DNA of 64,000 nucleotides from Clarkia xantiana subsp. parviflora (GCA_036873135.1 JAPTYO010000059.1:24999066-25063065); one strand, 5' to 3'. Shown: positions 21,814 through 34,660, numbered from the stretch's first letter. The notes: generated by a model from the letters alone, not told the origin. Translations and numbers: made by a program.

Positions 21814-24800
21814 TTATCTCCCATCCTGAGATGTAAACGACTCGGCAAACCCATACGGCCTTGTGGGAAGGCTAGTCTGACTATTATCCAAGCTCTGTAC
21901 AAAAAACGAGGAAGAGGACGAGGAATCCTCATAACTGGATCCTTCATAAGCCTGCCATTTCTTAAGAGCCTGAGGCAGAGACATTTCCAGATCAATCCCA
22001 TAAATATCATCTCCCTTTGCCTCCGTCGGTTTCCATTGCTCCACCAACGAAGACAGTACATTGACTGCGTGACCCATGTCGGGCCTCTGGTACGGTTCCC
22101 TTGCACAACAATGCCCTGCAAGCTCCGCAACCGTGCTTATGCTTGCTAATGTTACGTCATCGAGTTGGATTGACGGGTCTATTGACTTCTCAAAGGTGTC
22201 CTTGTTAAGTTGCATTTTCTTGAACCAAGTTGCCAGATGCATGCTCTCCTCGGGCTGGCTCTCGTCGAGAGCTCGTCTTCCTGTGATTAGTTCCATCAAT
22301 ATTACCCCGAAGCTGAAAACATCTGCTTTTGTTGTAACCCGCCCAGTAACTGTAGTGATCATCATGTGGCATATTGGAGTCAGAACTCTAGAAATTTAGT
22401 GTAATGAAAGAACAACACATATTCAATCCTAAAGTCTAAGCTAATGGCTTAGAAAAGCATGCAATCAATTCAAAAGTCTAAGCTAATGGGTCGGATTTGG
22501 CTAGGTCGGGTCTGATTGAAATTGTTTATGGACTAATTTGTAAATTGGGAATAAACAATGGAGGATTAAACTGAAAATAAAATAAAAAATTAGAGGTCTG
22601 ATCACATACAAGGTGTAAGGCACGTGCTATTAACACTCAAGTAACTAATGCACCAAAATTCTATAAACGACAAACATATTGCATCAAAAGTCTTAAAAAG
22701 ACCAATTTTAATCAAACATATTGTACCAAATACCATTTAACTCTAATTTTAAGGAGGATCATATAAACCCAAAAACCTAAGCTAATGAATTGATAGGCTT
22801 TATACTTGTAGTATTATACTACGACAACTCCGTAATTCTAGTCAATGTGTGAAGCACACAATTATCTCTTACAAAAACCACATTTACTAGTCTAAGCTCA
22901 CCAAGCATTCCATTAGCATCAACCTAGCTAAGCTTTCAAAACAAAGTAAATCAAATTTGTTATAATTACCTGCATATTCGGGTGCCAAGTACCCAAATGT
23001 TCCGGCTAGCCGTGTCTCAATAGACCCTTTTCCATCAGGAGCAAGCCGTACGAGCCCAAAATCAGCAACCTTGGCCCTCATGTCATCCCCAAGAAGGATA
23101 TTTGACGGCTTGAGATCCCTATGAATGAAGCTCTGGTGAGCCAACACATGAAGATACTCCACTCCTCTAGCCACATCCAATGCAATGCTCAACCTTTTGG
23201 TCCACTCCAATGGCTGCAGCCCTTCTTCAACCCAATTGAACAAATGCCTACTGAGCGTCCCCTCCGGCATATACTCATACACCAGAAGCTTCTCATTTCC
23301 ATCCAAGCAGTACCCGAGCAGAGCAACTAGGTGTCTATGCCTAACCTTGGTTAGAACCGCGATCTCTGACTTGAACTCTGTAAGGCCTTTTCCAGTGATC
23401 ACTCCTCCACACTCCATTCTCTTGACAGCGATCTTCGTCCCGTCGTGTAGTTCGCCTTTGTACACCGTCCCAAACCCGCCTTGTCCGAGGATGTTTTCTT
23501 TGTCGAAGTTGTTTGTCACGTTCTTGAGGACGTGGATCGAGATCACCATGTTCCCTGCCTCCAGCTCAACCATCTGAGTTTCGTTACCAGGGGTTTCGTT
23601 AATGCCACCTACTGTGACGCTCGATCCAGCAACGGTTATCTTTAAGCTGTCATTATCGGAGCTAGACCGTCGGGGGTGGACTACCATTGCATTGGGGCTC
23701 TGTACTCGAGTGAACTGCTTTTGCTTCTTCATGTAACGGAAAACACCCCCGAAAAGTAACCCTATCAAAAGTAGGAACAACCCAATTGAGCAGCCGATAA
23801 TCACAAACCAAATCCAGGGCTTCATTTTCATCTTCGATCTGCTAATATTATCAGAATCAGGGTTTTGAGAGCGGGGTTTTGGTGTAGCCCTTGGTGGCGA
23901 ACCTAAAGGTGATATTTTTAAGCTTCGTTCATCCTCGATATCAGGGTTTCCTCGAATAACAACCATCACATCTTTATTAAAAGGAGGGATTTTTCCTCGA
24001 ATTCGATTGTTTGACACATCAACAACGGTGAGAGCAGTGAGGGTGGTGAGTTCGACCGGGATTGTGCCGGTCAGATTATTATCTGAAAGAACGAGCCTTT
24101 GGACCGATTTAAGCTGTGCGAAATCAGGAGATATGGTACCATTGAGACCCATCTTCTGGAAATTAACAACAGTAACATTCCCTCTGTTGCAAATGATCCC
24201 CATCCAGTCTGAACCTGCACAAGGGTCATTCCCTCTCCAATTCTGTGCAAACTTTTGAGGGTACCCCATTGATTTCGCAATCGAAAGCAAAGCATTCACC
24301 CTTGGATCACAGTCGCCGGGACTAGACGAACAAAAGCTGTTAGTGTTTGGAGACAAATCAACAGAAACAGAGTTCTTAAATTTTGGGGTAGGTCCTTGGA
24401 GCAGATTATTAGTTAAATTGAGAACCGATAAAGATTCGAGATTGAGTAATGACAGTGGAACAGGACCAGTGAAGAGGTTGTCCCTCAAGCTTAGAACTTG
24501 CAGGTCTTTAAGGGCAGACAGGTCAGGCAATGGACCAGACAATGCGTTTGAATGCAACCAAACTTCCTTGAGAGATGTCATCTTTGATATTACGTCAATG
24601 GTCCCAGTAAGCTTACCGCTGGTGGATAGTCCATTGACCCACAAGGACTGAATCTGCGACCCGGCTAGGGTTTCAGGTAAGCCGCCTTGGAGGTTGTTCA
24701 TGGCCAAGTGCAGCAAGCTGAGGCTTGGGAAGACGGTGGCGCTGAAGAATTCCGGGATTTCGCCGGTGATGTTGACGGAGTTGGCGGAGAAGTCCTGGAG

Positions 24801-25304
24801 GGCGACGGCGTCTTGGAGAGATTCGGGGATTTGCCATGCATGGAAAGGGTTGCCGTCGATTTCGAACGACGCAAGGGACTTCATGCCGGAGAAGAAGTCG
24901 GCGGGGATGGAGGTGAAGAGGTTGCCGTTGAGGAGGAGGACCTGGAGGTTGCTGAGGCCGCGCAAAGTCGGGAGCGGGCCGGAGATCTGGTTATACTGGA
25001 GCTCGAGTCGTTCCAGCTCCGTCAGGTTCCGGAGGGACGGCGGCAGTGTGCCGCGGAGGCTCTGCCGCCCAATTTGGATATGGGTGACGCGGCCGCTGCC
25101 GGAGCAACCGACGTGGGTCCATTTGCAGGGGTCCGCGTCAGAAGACCAGCCGAGAGACTCCGGCGGACTGAGGGTGTGCTTGAGGTCTAGCATTGCGGCG
25201 GCGTCATCCGCGGCCGTTTGAGAGCTTGCCCGCCGGTGTGGAGTGGAGAAAAGGAAAATGAGGAAGAAGGTGGTGACCCATAGATGGGTAATTTCTCTGT
25301 GCAT
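21814..25304 (-). CDS. TMK: TMK-type LRR receptor-like kinase, 2 exons
   Basis: Exons are 25304-22970 and 22349-21814 on the minus strand, giving 2871 nt and 956 residues. The intron splits the codon after APEYA, and GT/AG and phase agree. The product is a plasma-membrane receptor kinase. A signal peptide (about 1-28) is followed by a first LRR block (about 75-310) and a non-LRR spacer with the cysteine-containing [10 protein letters not shown] and [16 protein letters not shown] second LRR block (about 375-445) and a transmembrane helix (496-521) follow. Two LRR blocks split by a spacer is the TMK hallmark. The kinase has GQGGFG (608-613), K628, HRD (728-730), DFG (748-750) and APE (774-776), then [20 protein letters not shown]; it looks catalytically intact. 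TMKs act in auxin-linked cell-surface signalling in Arabidopsis. The ATG at 25304 is the first; upstream codons begin only with TTG. Confidence 0.94.
22560..22745. mobile_element. Single arm of a fold-back element inside the TMK intron
   Basis: AATGGAGGATTAAACTGAAAA, GGCACGTGCTATTAA, CAAACATATTGCATCAAAAG and TCTTAAAAAGACC follow the same order as the right arm of the element at 3130-4000 and its relatives. The left arm is missing. It lies between the TMK exons (intron 22350-22969) and leaves the splice sites intact. Confidence 0.55.
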
Positions 25305-26400
25305 AATTCTCCGAAGTAGAGAAAGATAGTGTAAGAAGAAAATGATCAATGGTGGATGATGAAGAAGAGAAGATGAAGTTGGGCGTTATCACTACTTATC
25401 AGAAGCTAGCTTGCGCGGAAAGAGGAATTACAAAGGAGGGAGAGAACATGTGGAGGTGGGGTACTATGTGGAGTCAAGCTATCTGTCATTTTGCCTCTTG
25501 AGTAGAGTTAGTTAATTGAACTTTTATTCAGAATAAAAATAACTAGTTAGATTTTTTTTTTTTTTTTTTTAAAAAAAAAAGAATAATTAGATATCTCTTT
25601 CAGTTTAATGTTGGAATTTAACGAAATTCGCATGTTTGATCTGATAAGGAATGTTATTTATACTGTGACCACTTGAATAGTAATGGTTTTGATTATGGAT
25701 TACTTATTTGAAAAAAATAGAGTTTTTATTATCGTTATTTATCTTTTGTATGTATGATCTAAAAATATGCTCTTATTAAAGAATAAGAATGATGTAAATC
25801 CAAATGATTAGTGATAAATTCTATTGTTAAATTATATATATATATATATTTATTTATTTATTATTTAAAGAAGTCTTTTCTGGTTAGTTATATTTTCAAA
25901 TAAAATTAAGCTAATTACTTTGTTATTTAAATATTTGAACTATTATAAGTGTTAATTGTTTTTTTTGGGTGAAAAGTGTTAATTGTTATCCCATGCGTTT
26001 TCACTTCATTTTGACTAGAAAACATCGGTCTTTAAAGTTAAACTATTAGTCATTTAATGATGGTTACGTCAGGCTCTAAGTTCTGCTATAGAGATTATCT
26101 AAACCTAGGAATCTAGCGTGGAAACTCGTGTATGTTGGATATAAAAAAAAAAATCAAAACTTAGAAAATCTTGGGAAATTACAAGTAGGAAATCATGAGT
26201 CACCTTAATTATTTGGAAATTTAAGTATCTAACGGCTTAAATGAGTCAAAGTTAGTAGTGAGTTATTAGAAATCGGTTAAATGAATATTGGAAGATTCAC
26301 TAAATTTCGAGTTAAGGGATTTTTTTTACTGAATTTATTTATATTCAACTCGAAATATCGCGGCCTAATCGATTTATTTTTATTTTTGTCAAAATCATAT
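25305..26400. other. Upstream region of the TMK gene, no further gene recognised
   Basis: The first 150 bp or so probably hold the 5' UTR and promoter. Beyond that is AT-rich DNA with a T-run followed by an A-run (25551-25580). Confidence 0.5.
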
Positions 26401-26419
26401 TCGAACTTTTGAGCTTTAC

Positions 26420-26690
26420 CTAATATTATATATTATATATATATATAATTCTAGTCGAATTTAAGCTCGAGCTAAAAGTATATTCGAGCCGAGTTCAAAT
26501 TCGAGGTAAGGTGCACCATTTATGATTTAATTGAGCAATTTTAAATTTGGCGATCTTAGTCGAGTCGAGCTCGACTCGTCGAGTATGAAACAGAGTCGAG
26601 CTTGAGATTGAAAAATTTAGGATCAGACGAGTTCGAGCTCGAAGTGCCTCGAACTCGAGTAGAATGAGTTGAGTCGAGCTTGCTAGCAGT
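26420..26690. repeat. CTCGA/TCGAG-rich degenerate repeat
   Basis: Dense, diverged TCGAGC, GAGCTCGA and CTCGAGT words in both orientations, resembling 6150-6600. It is non-coding. Confidence 0.45.
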
Positions 26691-28530
26691 GGCAGAGGTA
26701 CGTAGTAAAATGCGGTGACATACGTCACCCCATTATCAAGCATTTTTATTGGGACCCTAGGATTTTAATGAAAATATCTATGAACCCCATTATTATTATT
26801 ATTATTTTGTGTAATACATTAATGCCCCATTATTATTTTGTTAGACCTCATTTATTTTTAACACTCTCATTTAATCCATTTGGAAAAAAAAAATTCATCA
26901 ATTTTGAAGTTTTCAGGCTTTTGACTTGAAAAGTACGGTTGTAAATTTTATTACATACATCTATTTTGCTAGACTATGAATTGTACTTATTTTAATTTAA
27001 TGTCATGCAGGAGGTTCAATAGGAAAAATATTTAAATTATTATCCAATATGTTCGAAAAAATAATTTTTGGTATTATCGTGTTTTAAAATGTACAAAATA
27101 ATGGTAATTGATACTCCTTTCAATTATCCGTCCAAAATTATCGTCATATATATTTTAAATTAAAAAAAATTCTAAATATCAAAATAAAGACCTATTAAGT
27201 TATACTAGTTTTACAATAGTGTCTCAAACTCGATTGAAATAACTGATCCACAATCAGCTCTTATTCGATTTGACCTAGTTGTAATATTTGCATAAGCAAT
27301 TAGAGCTTAATTGTGATACTTTGAAAATTTTTCAGTTAATTTTATACATTTGAAATGTATTTAACTACTATTTTGGATAGATAATTGAAGAAAGTATCAA
27401 TTAACATCGTTTTGAAATATGTTGTACATTTTAACATATATATTAATACCAAAAATCATATTTTCAAACAAATTGTATATTTTATATAATTTTTCTAAAT
27501 AAATATATTAAATTTTCGCCATTTTTCTTTGCATAACGCGGTCCTATTTTAAACATCCTAGCTCTATTATTACTTGCCAAATACTCAACTTGATTCGATT
27601 AGATTACATCTCTACTAGGATCAGTGGCGGATGTATTATGTAAAATGGGGGTTACAAACGTAACTCATTACCGAGTATTTTTATTGAGATTCTATATTTA
27701 TTCTCCGAAGGAAAATATATCATGATCCCCATTATTTTGTTGTAAGATCCCCATTATTTTGGTGTGAGACACTAAGATCCACATTATTTTTCGTGAGACA
27801 GTAAGACCTCACTAATATTTTGTAAGACTTTATTATTATTTTGTAACACTATTATTCAATCCATTCGGGAAAAAAGTTCATCAATTTTAAATTGGAGCTT
27901 TTGACTTAAATAGTATGTTTGTAAGTTTTATTATTCACCACTCTTTTCCTAAACTATAAATTATAGTTACTCTAATCTAATGTATTACAAGACGAGCTTC
28001 AATAAGTATAAATATATAAATCATAAATATGTTTGAAAAAGATGGTTTTTATTACTAATATGTTTTAAAATGTACAACGTGTTTCAAAACAATGGTAATT
28101 GACATTCTTTTTCAATCACTCGTCCAAATTTGTCGTCAAATACGTTTTAAACTTACAAAATTAACCAAATACTTTTCTAAATATTAAAATCAAGACCTAC
28201 TAACTTATACAAGTGTTATAATAACGTCTTAACTCAATTGAGACTCAACTGACCCACAACTGGTTTTAGTCTAATTTGACTAAATTGTAATATTTGCATA
28301 AGCAATTAAGGCTTATTTGTGGTACTTTAAAATCTATGTAGTTAATATTGTTCATTTGAAAAGTATTTAGCGACAATTTTGAATAAGTAATTGAAGAAAG
28401 TACAATTTTCCATCGTTTTAAAATATGTATTTCAAAATATAGTAATAATATCTTTAGGAAACTATTAATTTTCGAAATTTTTTTACATACCGTACCCACA
28501 TTATAAACCTTCTAGATCCGCAACTTACTA
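26690..28530. repeat. Two diverged tandem copies of an unidentified repeat of about 0.9 kb
   Basis: The first copy (about 26690-27580) and second copy (about 27610-28530) share landmarks in the same order. These are AGTGGC(A/G)GA near the start and (C)ATTTTTATTG(G/A)GA. Next come TTCATCAATTTT and GCTTTTGACTT, AACAATGGTAATTGA or ATAATGGTAATTGA, ATTTGCATAAGCAATTA and a closing TCTAG or CCTAGCTC. Divergence is high and no open frame remains. The repeated unit is probably an old transposon; its class is not determined. Confidence 0.55.
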
Positions 28531-28539
28531 TGATTGAAA

Positions 28540-29880
28540 AGCACTTCAAGATTTGAATGTAAATGCGCCTAACTATTTAGACGAATAATCCCCAACGTTC
28601 ACTTCTTATTTGATGAAAAAGTAACAGAATATTATATCTGTAAGTAAAGTAAACTATATAAAGTACCGACTTTATTTCAATAATCGAATCATTTATTTGA
28701 AATTTAATTTGAAGCTAATTTCTAACTGAACATTGCCTCTAGTGCAAGTAATTGAAAAACTGCATGCCTATGAGGCTAACATCATCTTTAAAGAGAGTAC
28801 ATGAACATTATATTAGAGGTGATCATATTATGGCGTTGACCCGTAATGTAATCCTAACAGTATGAACTCAATCAGAATGTTAGATTATAACGAGTTAAAA
28901 AAAAAAAATCTCACATCAAGTCAGCTTATAGTAAAAAAAATGTTGTCGATGAATATTTTCTATTTCTTATACTCAAATTTCGAATTTCTGATTTAGATAT
29001 AAAATGTTGATTCGCTACACTATACTACCTAATTTAAGCATTTAACCGTTTAAATGTTTAAAACTATTATATTTAGAAGTTTATAAAAACACAAATTCAT
29101 TCTATTAGAATATAACTCACATTATTTCTCTACAAATAATATTACACTCTAGTTCATTACATATATCACACACTAATTTATATTACTTTTTGAACTCAAC
29201 CATAAGTCACAACCAATCACAATAATTTAATATTAATTATCAGTCAACTATGTTCAAGTCATTGTACACCATGAGAATAATATATTCATAAACATCATTT
29301 TATCTCTTACGGGCCGACTTTAGTGCGAGTAATGATTAGTTTAGGAGTGAAACAAACATATTACGTTGCGTAAATTAAATACACTACAATACTACCCTCC
29401 TAATAGAGATCTCATTTAAAACCATCAGCGGAAAAAAAAAATATAAGTAAACTTAGATTTTTCATAATTTTACATTGCTCAGTAATCTGCATACACATCA
29501 CATCACACTACTAAATAGTAAATACATCATGCATATACCATCGGTGACTTTCCTTAGTAATATCGATGCAATATGGTCAAACGGTTATTAATGCTATGGT
29601 CAAACGGTTCAACGTTTCATGCATTAACTAACTATAGATTAGAGATTCAAACTTCATCGATAACTCATGAGAATTGAAATATATTCATAAACATCAAGCA
29701 TGCTACGGCACCACATGAATTTTTTTTACATCATTAATGTCATTTATGAATGTTAAGTGTAACTAAAAAATATGTCCTTTTAATTTTTTTATATTACAAT
29801 TAAATAATTAGTCATATCTATTAATAAAATAATACGAAATTGTGTCTGTAAAGCTTAATAGATTTCTTTTTTTAAAAAAA
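28540..29880. other. AT-rich intergenic DNA, no feature recognised
   Basis: No open frame with coding character, RNA gene or clear transposon end was seen. A short direct repeat GGTCAAACGGTT occurs near 29573-29605. Confidence 0.6.
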
Positions 29881-29884
29881 TTGG

Positions 29885-30350
29885 GTTTATAAGTTTTTGT
29901 ACCACGTGTTTGTCCACTTTTAACTTTTGGTACCACATGTTTGATTTTACATATTTTTGGTATCATACGTTTGCTAATTGTATACTTTTGGTCTGACCAT
30001 TAGTTGACCGTCAGTTTGACTGTTAAATAGTCACGTGATGACTAGCCCCAAATTTTAGTCCATGGCTTTGTTATTTTAGTCCTAAGGTGCAGTTGAAAAT
30101 GTTTAAGAGCTAAATTGCAAAAATAAAATGATAGTACACTAAATTTGAAGACTAAACTGAACAAAATAAAAATCTGGGGCTAGACATGTGCAAGTCACGT
30201 TACTATTAAACGGTCAAACTGACGGTCAAGTAACGGCGGGACTAAAAGTATACAAATAGCAAACGTATGGTAGCAAAAATAGTCAAAACCAAACACGTGG
30301 TACTAAAAGTCAAAAGTGGGTAAACATGTAGTACTAAAAGAACTATAAAC
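29885..30350. mobile_element. Fold-back element, both arms present
   Basis: The ends GTTTATAAGTTTTTGTACCA and AGTACTAAAAGAACTATAAAC mirror each other, as do TGGTACCACATGTTTG with CAAACACGTGGTACTA, and TGACCGTCAGTTTGAC with GTCAAACTGACGGTCA. AGTCACGTGATGACTAGCC lies in the left arm. Layout and motifs match the other fold-back elements. No clear target duplication. Confidence 0.75.
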
Positions 30351-30386
30351 TTTTTTATTATTTTTTATTTTGAGATTGTTCAAATT

Positions 30387-30630
30387 GGATTTTTCTACTA
30401 TGCTTTGGGAGCAACATGCTTTTGGTTTTTTTATTACTACGGTGGACTTAATTGTAACATATGTAAAACTTTAAAAGTATGAAAAAATATGAATTTTTTT
30501 AACCACGCCTTATATTTGCATCATACTATTAATAATATCAATTTCCCTCTAGGGTTCACCTTTAGGCAATAGAAAAATACAAATTTTTTAACCAAAAGCA
30601 TGGTGCTCTTGGAGTATGATAGACAGGTCC
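30387..30630. mobile_element. Mutator-like MITE with perfect 9-bp target duplication
   Basis: It is flanked by GTTCAAATT (30378-30386 and 30631-30639). Left end GGATTTTTCTACTATGCTTT; right end AGTATGATAGACAGGTCC. A second copy in the opposite orientation lies at 31385-31609. It is non-coding. Confidence 0.85.
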
Positions 30631-30666
30631 GTTCAAATTTGTTATGTTCCTCTGTTGAATGATCAG

Positions 30667-30781
30667 AATAATAATAATTATAATAACAATAACAATAACA
30701 GAAAAATGCAAGATAAAGACCTTTAATAATAATAATTATAATAACAATAACAATAACAGAAAAATGCAAGATAAAGACCTT
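30667..30781. repeat. Two near-perfect tandem copies of a 58-bp unit
   Basis: The unit runs AATAATAATAATTATAATAA, CAATAACAATAACAG, AAAAATGCAAGATAAAGACC and is repeated once immediately. The second copy is nearly identical, which suggests a recent duplication. Confidence 0.9.
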
Positions 30782-30798
30782 AAATAAACTACTACTAA

Positions 30799-31215
30799 GA
30801 GCATCCACAATGGTTTTACATAAATTGTATTCTTTAAAGTTGCCACGTAGACATTTATGTACACTTTAAGTAATACGTAAATTTAAGACACACGTAAAAA
30901 ATATTTTCTCTGCAATCGTATTACTTAAACATATTCCTTAAATATATTTTATTATTAAATTTTCCAACAATCACCAATAAGATATTAGCATTAATTATAA
31001 AATGAATTAATTTATAATAAAAAATTGGTTACGTAATACATAATGCATTACTTAAATTTAAGGAATGCTTTACGTAAAAAGATAAATTTACGTGTGGGTC
31101 CCATCTTTAAAGAATGTTATGTAAAACCACTGTAGATAGTTTTTGTTGCTTTACTTAAATATACATGTAGGACCCACGTTTACGTAGTCTTTACGTAATA
31201 CCACTGTGGATGCTC
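30799..31215. mobile_element. PIF/Harbinger-like MITE (copy 3), 417 bp
   Basis: GAGCATCCACAATGG at the left and CCACTGTGGATGCTC at the right, with TAA on both sides (30796-30798 and 31216-31218). It is nearly identical to copies 2 and 4 throughout, which suggests recent activity of one family. Confidence 0.92.
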
Positions 31216-31384
31216 TAACAGAAGTATTTAGTGGCACACGCGTCATTTACATCGGAAATTGATTCTAGTTCCGACTTGGTGTTCCGTGATTTACCGTGAA
31301 ATCACTCAAGTTGATTATTCTACATCAACTTTTAGGGCATTTATTTATATTCCCTCACATTCGAAGGTTGGAGGGTCCCAAAAT

Positions 31385-31609
31385 CGGATCTTTCTATCAT
31401 ACTTTAAGAGCACCGTGCTTTTATATTGCTCTAAAGGTGAGCCCTAGAGGGAAATTAATATTATTAATACTATGAAGCAATTATTAGGCGTGGTTAAAAA
31501 ATTTCATATTTTTTTCATACTTTCAAAGTTTTACATATGTTACAATTAAGTTCACCCTAATCATAAAAAACTAAAAGTATGGTGCTCTTAGAGCATGGTA
31601 GAAAAATCC
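31385..31609. mobile_element. Second copy of the 30387-30630 MITE, inverted
   Basis: Left end GGATCTTTCTATCATACTTT; right end GGTAGAAAAATCC. The interior (CTCTAAAGGTGAGCCCTAGAG, then GGCGTGGTTAAAAAATTTCA) is the reverse complement of the other copy. A precise target duplication could not be assigned; CCCAAAA is present on both sides. Confidence 0.75.
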
Positions 31610-31938
31610 CAAAACCGGACTCCCAAACCGGACTCCCAATCATTTCTGATTGTTTAGATGTCAATAATATCTTTTAAACACCGACTATTTCTTATTTAGG
31701 CTTGAAATTATGGACCAACGCACTGAAAACCATCTCTCTATTCATTCGAATGCTAACAACTCACACGACAATAATAAAAACAAGCACAAAACAACATACG
31801 TGTTTGCTTTTGCTCCATCATAGTTGCAGCCATATGCACTGCTGCTGCCTTTACAAAACACAGTAAACAAAAACACAGACAAATCCAATCCAAACACATA
31901 TACTTCCTCCCATCCTAACTGCAAATCGGCAACTTTGT

Positions 31939-34660
31939 TTATTCCTGGTGGTGTCGACGTAGATGCCGGCTAGCAGTATAAGCAGTGAGAGCTGTTCCGG
32001 TGAATCTAACAGAGTGCTTGGCCAGATCATAACTCTTCTTTGTCGCCACCCACACAGTTAGGAAGAACCCTATCCAACCTGTCACACATTTTTCAATTTT
32101 AACCATAATCACCAACAATACGATACTAACGGGTCGTTTAATTCGCGCATCAACTATGTATCAACATTATTTAATATAAATATAAACTAATACATATATG
32201 TTCAGTTTAAATATTGGGCCGTATTAATTATTACACATGTATTCACTAATACCAATCACATATACCTGACTATGTATTAATTTAACATGCCCCAAACTTG
32301 GAATAAGTTGCTACATACTAGTGTAATGACCACATTGTCATTACCATCTACACAGAGTCACCACTCCCAGCACAGAAGACTTACCACGGAAGACTCGCAT
32401 TATATTCATTATTATGCAGGTATTATTATATATTAGTACAAGTGTCCATTCAGACGACATATTCATCATATATTAGTATTAGTGTATCTTAGTACTGTCT
32501 AAATTCTATCATTAGTTCATTAGGCTTTAGCGAACAGGCGAGATTAGAAAAACCCTTAAAGCAACAACGATTGACAAAGCAAGCAATAGGAAAAATAAAG
32601 CATCGGGAGAGTAATGTTGAGCTAAACCAACCTGTGGCTACGACAACAGCAGCTATTCCACAGAGTGTGGCAGTGGAAATGAAGAATACGGCAACAGCCA
32701 AAGCCCCGATATAGATGGCTGTGACACATGCGAAGAACATAGCCAAGAAACCCCCTGCTGCTGCAAGTGACAGCAAGAGAGACACTATGATTGCATTGGC
32801 TGTGGCTGCCACAAAGAAAAGGGTGAATATCATCACCCCTGTCAAGCCCAGAAGAGCTAATGCTCCAACCTACACATGAATTGCAGAGAGACAAGTCCAT
32901 TAGAAAATTGCTTGCTTTATATGAAGTTACTAAACCAGCAACTACATTCGGGAAAAAATCTAAACAGAATCTAAGAATAATGTATCCACCAAGGTGGATT
33001 TTTTTTTTCTTTTCATTTGGCTGGTTTGAACAATCATACAATTAGTTGCTCCGAGGGGATGGGGAAGTATATAGAGCATAAAACTAGTGCAGTTTTCTTA
33101 TTTCGCCTGAGTTGGTGATCTCGACTATTAACAAGGCAAAAGAAATCAGCCATTGACCGAAAAGTAATATCATCATCAACCACAGAAACAGTCTTATTCA
33201 GAGACGAGTAAGACAAGATTCAACTTTGAAAGGTTACAATTGAAATGCTCAAGTACAACATTATGAAAGATCAATCAAATCTTCGGAAATATGTTGATTT
33301 CACTGACCACGTAACACTAAACAGTAAGTTGATATGGATCTGTGAGAAGAGTGATGACAAAGCAAACTTCAATTGTCAAGTTTCTGTTGGCCAAAACGAA
33401 TTGTCAAGTTTCTAGTGATGGAAGAAAAAAAAAGGTTCTAGTTCAAAGGCTAAATAAATTCCATTGTTGCGAACCAGCTAAAAGTTACCCATGTAAGATA
33501 AATGCTTGGTGTTTTGTTTGAGGCCATCTACTTTGTATAGTTAATACTAATCCTCCCACGATTTATGTAGATGTATACTACACACCTCATTTTCTGAAAG
33601 AAAAAGAAGCTGATAGTGAGAGTTAACTAATTGATATCCACAGTTACATGAAATATCTACCCACAGGTTCTAAACTAAACTGCCTTGTTTCCCTCTCAAA
33701 TACCCGGAAAAAACTGATCAAAGATGATTCTAGAGCAATATGCTAACAAAATTCCAATCTACAAACTTTATCATTTTGACATCAAGTATCAATTGTCTAA
33801 TGCTCCAATTAATGGTATTGCTGTATCTATGACTACTACTTGGGGCAACATCGGCCCCGTGTATCTACGGATATCAGTACACTCGAGAAACCGAGACCAT
33901 ACTGAGTGACAGCCATTTCTAAGCTCAGAAGTTGCTTTCCTTTCATTCCCTACTCATGCTGCAACATCAATCAACAGAAAAATTATGTTTGACAAAGATT
34001 ATGAGACGAGTTTCCTGTTCGTCATATTGATCAATTAACATCAAGCTAAAGAGGAATCAGATCATAAGTTCTTCATGGAAATTGCAAAGGAAGAATCAGA
34101 CAGATAAGATTTTGACCAAATACATGATCAAGACAGAGCAGTTCCTCAGCAATTATATAGAACGTGACAAAAGTCAGTGCTGATGTTAGTGGAAAGCTTG
34201 TTTCAGCAAGTTTAATTTCTTTAATAATTTAGCTACAGTTATGGTGATTCATTTGTGTATCATTCCACGCCAGGTTTCATTTCTTTGCAATTAAAGAACC
34301 AGACACAGCTTCAATCCATCGGATCGTCCAAGTCAACTGAAGAGAGAGAGAGATAGAAATTGTGATACTCACGGAGATGACGAGTAGGGCACGGAGAGGG
34401 GAACCATGGCGAGCCCAGGCGAGGAGATGGCGGGCGGAGTTTCTAGAAGCTTCGGGGAGGAGCGGGACGTTGCGAGAGAAGGAGATCTTGATCCGCTGAA
34501 GCAGAGGCTTCCCGGCGGCGGGACTGGTATGATGAGGGAACAAGACTGTGGCTAAGAGACTGTAGATGACGCCAAAGAGAGTGTAGTCACTCCATAAGGA
34601 CTTGTCGTCCACCTTCACGTAGACACCTCCGTTCCCGATGACATCGCTGTCTTCCGCCAT
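31939..34660 (-). CDS. Plant membrane protein of unknown function, possibly LDAP-interacting protein (LDIP)-like, 3 exons
   Basis: Exons are 34660-34373, 32869-32632 and 32078-31939 on the minus strand. They total 666 nt and 221 residues with consistent phases. The N-terminus MAEDSDVIGNGGVYVKVDDK is soluble and precedes SLWSDYTLFGVIYSLLATVLF. A basic stretch (RIKISFSRN) and a long block of small hydrophobic residues follow (exon 2, VGALALLGLTGVMIFTLFFV through AAVVVATG), enough for about three membrane segments. The tail is basic and ends SRHLRRHHQE. The plan fits an endoplasmic-reticulum or lipid-droplet protein, and the opening resembles plant LDIP as I remember it. That name is tentative because no catalytic motif is visible. 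The ATG at 34660 is the first in frame; codons above it start only with TTG. The 1.5-kb first intron contains no recognised element. Confidence 0.75.

Noticed and set aside
24687..25221. Open frames of 167 and 175 codons on the plus strand opposite the TMK gene
   Set aside because: They are antisense shadows of the GC-rich LRR-coding exon. The minus-strand frame has the real domain content.
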